This document shows positions 5,151 to 6,386 of a stretch of DNA of 6,386 bases, in pieces (the stretch's first letter is position 1; each line of letters begins with the position of its first letter). Below the pieces are notes generated by a model. That model was not told the origin of the DNA. It saw only the letters and a list, made by a program, of their open reading frames with translations, and searched no databases. Source of the DNA: Bacteroidetes bacterium UBA6063. GTDB lineage: Bacteria; Bacteroidota; Bacteroidia; NS11-12g; UBA9320. The position numbers and the translations under genes were made by a program. The stretch is from the NCBI GenBank assembly GCA_002428905.1, contig DIYD01000294.1, forward strand, positions 1 to 6,386, written 5' to 3'.

Positions 5151-6386
5151 ATGGCACTTAACAAGGATTCAAAGAAGAGGATAGAGCGGAAAGGGATGGT
5201 TCTTTCAGATGAGGGGAATTTGGGGCGAAAGCCACCACAGGCCCTCGAATTGGAAGAAGCTGTTTTGGGCGCCATGTTGTTGGAGAAAGATGCTCCGACG
5301 CGGGTATTGGACGTCCTGATTTCCGAGGTGTTTTACCACGACTGGCATCAGATGATTTTCCTGGCCATTAAACGGCTGTTCGATGAGGGGGAGCCGGTAG
5401 ACCTACTTACGGTTACGGAATCCTTGCGAAAAGAAGGTGAGCTAGAAGCTGCTGGAGGTGCGTATTACATCACCCAGCTAACCAATAAGGTAGCTTCTTC
5501 GGCTAACCTGGAATTTCATGCAAAAATTTTACTTCAGAAATACATTCAACGGGAGTTGATTCGTGTTTCAGGCATAATCGGTAAAGACGCCTTTGAAGAT
5601 ACTACCGATGCGTTTGAGTTGTTAGACGATGCGGAGAAAAAGCTGTATGCCATCAAGAACGATACCATCAAAAAGAACTACGACTCCATTGACGACCTGA
5701 TTCATAAGGCCATCAAACAAATGGAGGCAATGAAGGATCAGGAAGCTGGCTTAACAGGTATTCCATCGGGATTCACCAATATTGACCGGGTAACCAACGG
5801 TTGGCAGAAATCGGACCTGTTGATTCTTGCAGGACGACCTGGTATGGGTAAGACAGCTTTCGTACTGGCCGTAGCGCGAAATGCGGCGGTGGATCATAAG
5901 AAACCGGTTGCCATTTTCTCGCTGGAGATGTCATCGCTACAGTTGGTAACTCGTTTGATTTCGGGCGAGACCGAATTGCCGGGGGAGAAGTTCCGTAGTG
6001 GTAAACTGGCCGATTATGAGTGGGAGCAATTAAACGCACGAGTGCAAAATCTAAGTGACGCACCAATCTACATCGACGATACACCGCAGTTGAGTATTTT
6101 CGATTTGCGTGCCAAGGCCCGTCGTTTGAAATCCAACAAGGGTATTGAGATGATCATCATCGATTACCTGCAGCTTATGCGTGGAGACGATTCGGGGAAC
6201 AAAGGTGGAAATCGTGAACAAGAGATTTCGTACATATCAAGATCGTTAAAGTCATTGGCCAAAGAACTGGACATTCCGGTGATTGCTCTGGCGCAGTTGA
6301 GTCGTGCCGTGGAGCAAAGACCAGATAAGATTCCGATTCTTTCTGACCTTCGTGAGTCGGGTTCGATCGAGCAGGATGCGGATATG
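5151..6386 (+). CDS. dnaB: Replicative DNA helicase DnaB (5' part, runs off the window)
   Basis: The frame is open from the ATG at 5151 to the window end, 412 codons with no stop, and covers most of a DnaB (usually about 500 residues). DnaB is the hexameric 5'-3' helicase that unwinds DNA at the fork and recruits primase. After a short basic leader, the N-terminal helical domain begins with PPQALELEEAVLGAMLLEKDAP (28-49) and extends to about 130. A linker (about 165-200) leads to the RecA-like ATPase domain: LTGIPSGFTNIDRVTNGW (201-218), Walker A GRPGMGKT (228-235, Lys234), SLEMS with the likely catalytic Glu259, Walker B MIIIDYLQL (334-342, Asp338), and the H4-type AQLSRAVEQRP with SDLRESGSIEQDAD at the edge. 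No intein interrupts the P-loop. An in-frame stop at 5115-5117 and no other upstream ATG fix the start at 5151, unless the ATG at 5196 is used. No clear Shine-Dalgarno sequence precedes it. The arginine finger and C-terminus lie beyond the window. Confidence 0.96.
   Translation, partial: MALNKDSKKRIERKGMVLSDEGNLGRKPPQALELEEAVLGAMLLEKDAPTRVLDVLISEVFYHDWHQMIFLAIKRLFDEGEPVDLLTVTESLRKEGELEAAGGAYYITQLTNKVASSANLEFHAKILLQKYIQRELIRVSGIIGKDAFEDTTDAFELLDDAEKKLYAIKNDTIKKNYDSIDDLIHKAIKQMEAMKDQEAGLTGIPSGFTNIDRVTNGWQKSDLLILAGRPGMGKTAFVLAVARNAAVDHKKPVAIFSLEMSSLQLVTRLISGETELPGEKFRSGKLADYEWEQLNARVQNLSDAPIYIDDTPQLSIFDLRAKARRLKSNKGIEMIIIDYLQLMRGDDSGNKGGNREQEISYISRSLKSLAKELDIPVIALAQLSRAVEQRPDKIPILSDLRESGSIEQDADM

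Noticed and set aside
5065..5184. 39-codon frame (ATGGCACTGGCC...) overlapping the dnaB start out of frame
   Set aside because: It could be read as a leader peptide, but it has no attenuator hairpin or amino-acid bias to support one, and it overlaps dnaB by chance-like extension.
5773..6084. 103-codon minus-strand frame within dnaB
   Set aside because: It lies entirely antisense to conserved helicase motifs, and its Pro/Arg-rich translation is typical of a shadow frame.

Overview
The window looks like chromosomal DNA from a member of the Bacteroidota, probably Flavobacteriia-like. Four things point there: a DUF5606-type protein (a family I know only from this phylum), a secreted protein with a type IX secretion (T9SS) C-terminal sorting domain, a perfect Bacteroidetes-type -7 promoter element (TAnnTTTG) in front of clpC, and the lack of clear Shine-Dalgarno sequences before any start codon. 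The assignment below phylum level is inference.

Layout: (i) 87-1265, plus strand, a tight two-gene unit. It encodes a DUF5606-like protein with a charged low-complexity tail and, 6 bases later, a small lipoprotein I do not recognise. (ii) 1307-2191, minus strand, convergent with that unit: a secreted T9SS cargo protein of unknown function. Its real start is most likely the ATG at 2191, not the longest-frame start at 2275, which lies in the clpC 3' region. (iii) 2222-2305: a compact palindrome touching the clpC stop codon, followed by a strong intrinsic terminator for clpC. (iv) 2305-4821, minus strand: a complete ClpC-type AAA+ unfoldase. (v) 4822-5150: a 329-base divergent intergenic region with the clpC promoter and several palindromic motifs. 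(vi) 5151-6386, plus strand: the first 412 codons of the replicative helicase gene dnaB, which runs off the right edge.

Functionally this is mostly core housekeeping (protein quality control and replication) with small lineage-specific envelope or secreted proteins between. I see no tRNA, rRNA, CRISPR array, insertion sequence, toxin-antitoxin pair or defence system, and nothing that supports an undescribed multi-gene system. The points most worth a second look are the palindrome beside the clpC stop, the near-palindrome overlapping the -33 region of the clpC promoter, the CAATAT/ATATTG cluster behind it, and the two unrecognised exported proteins.
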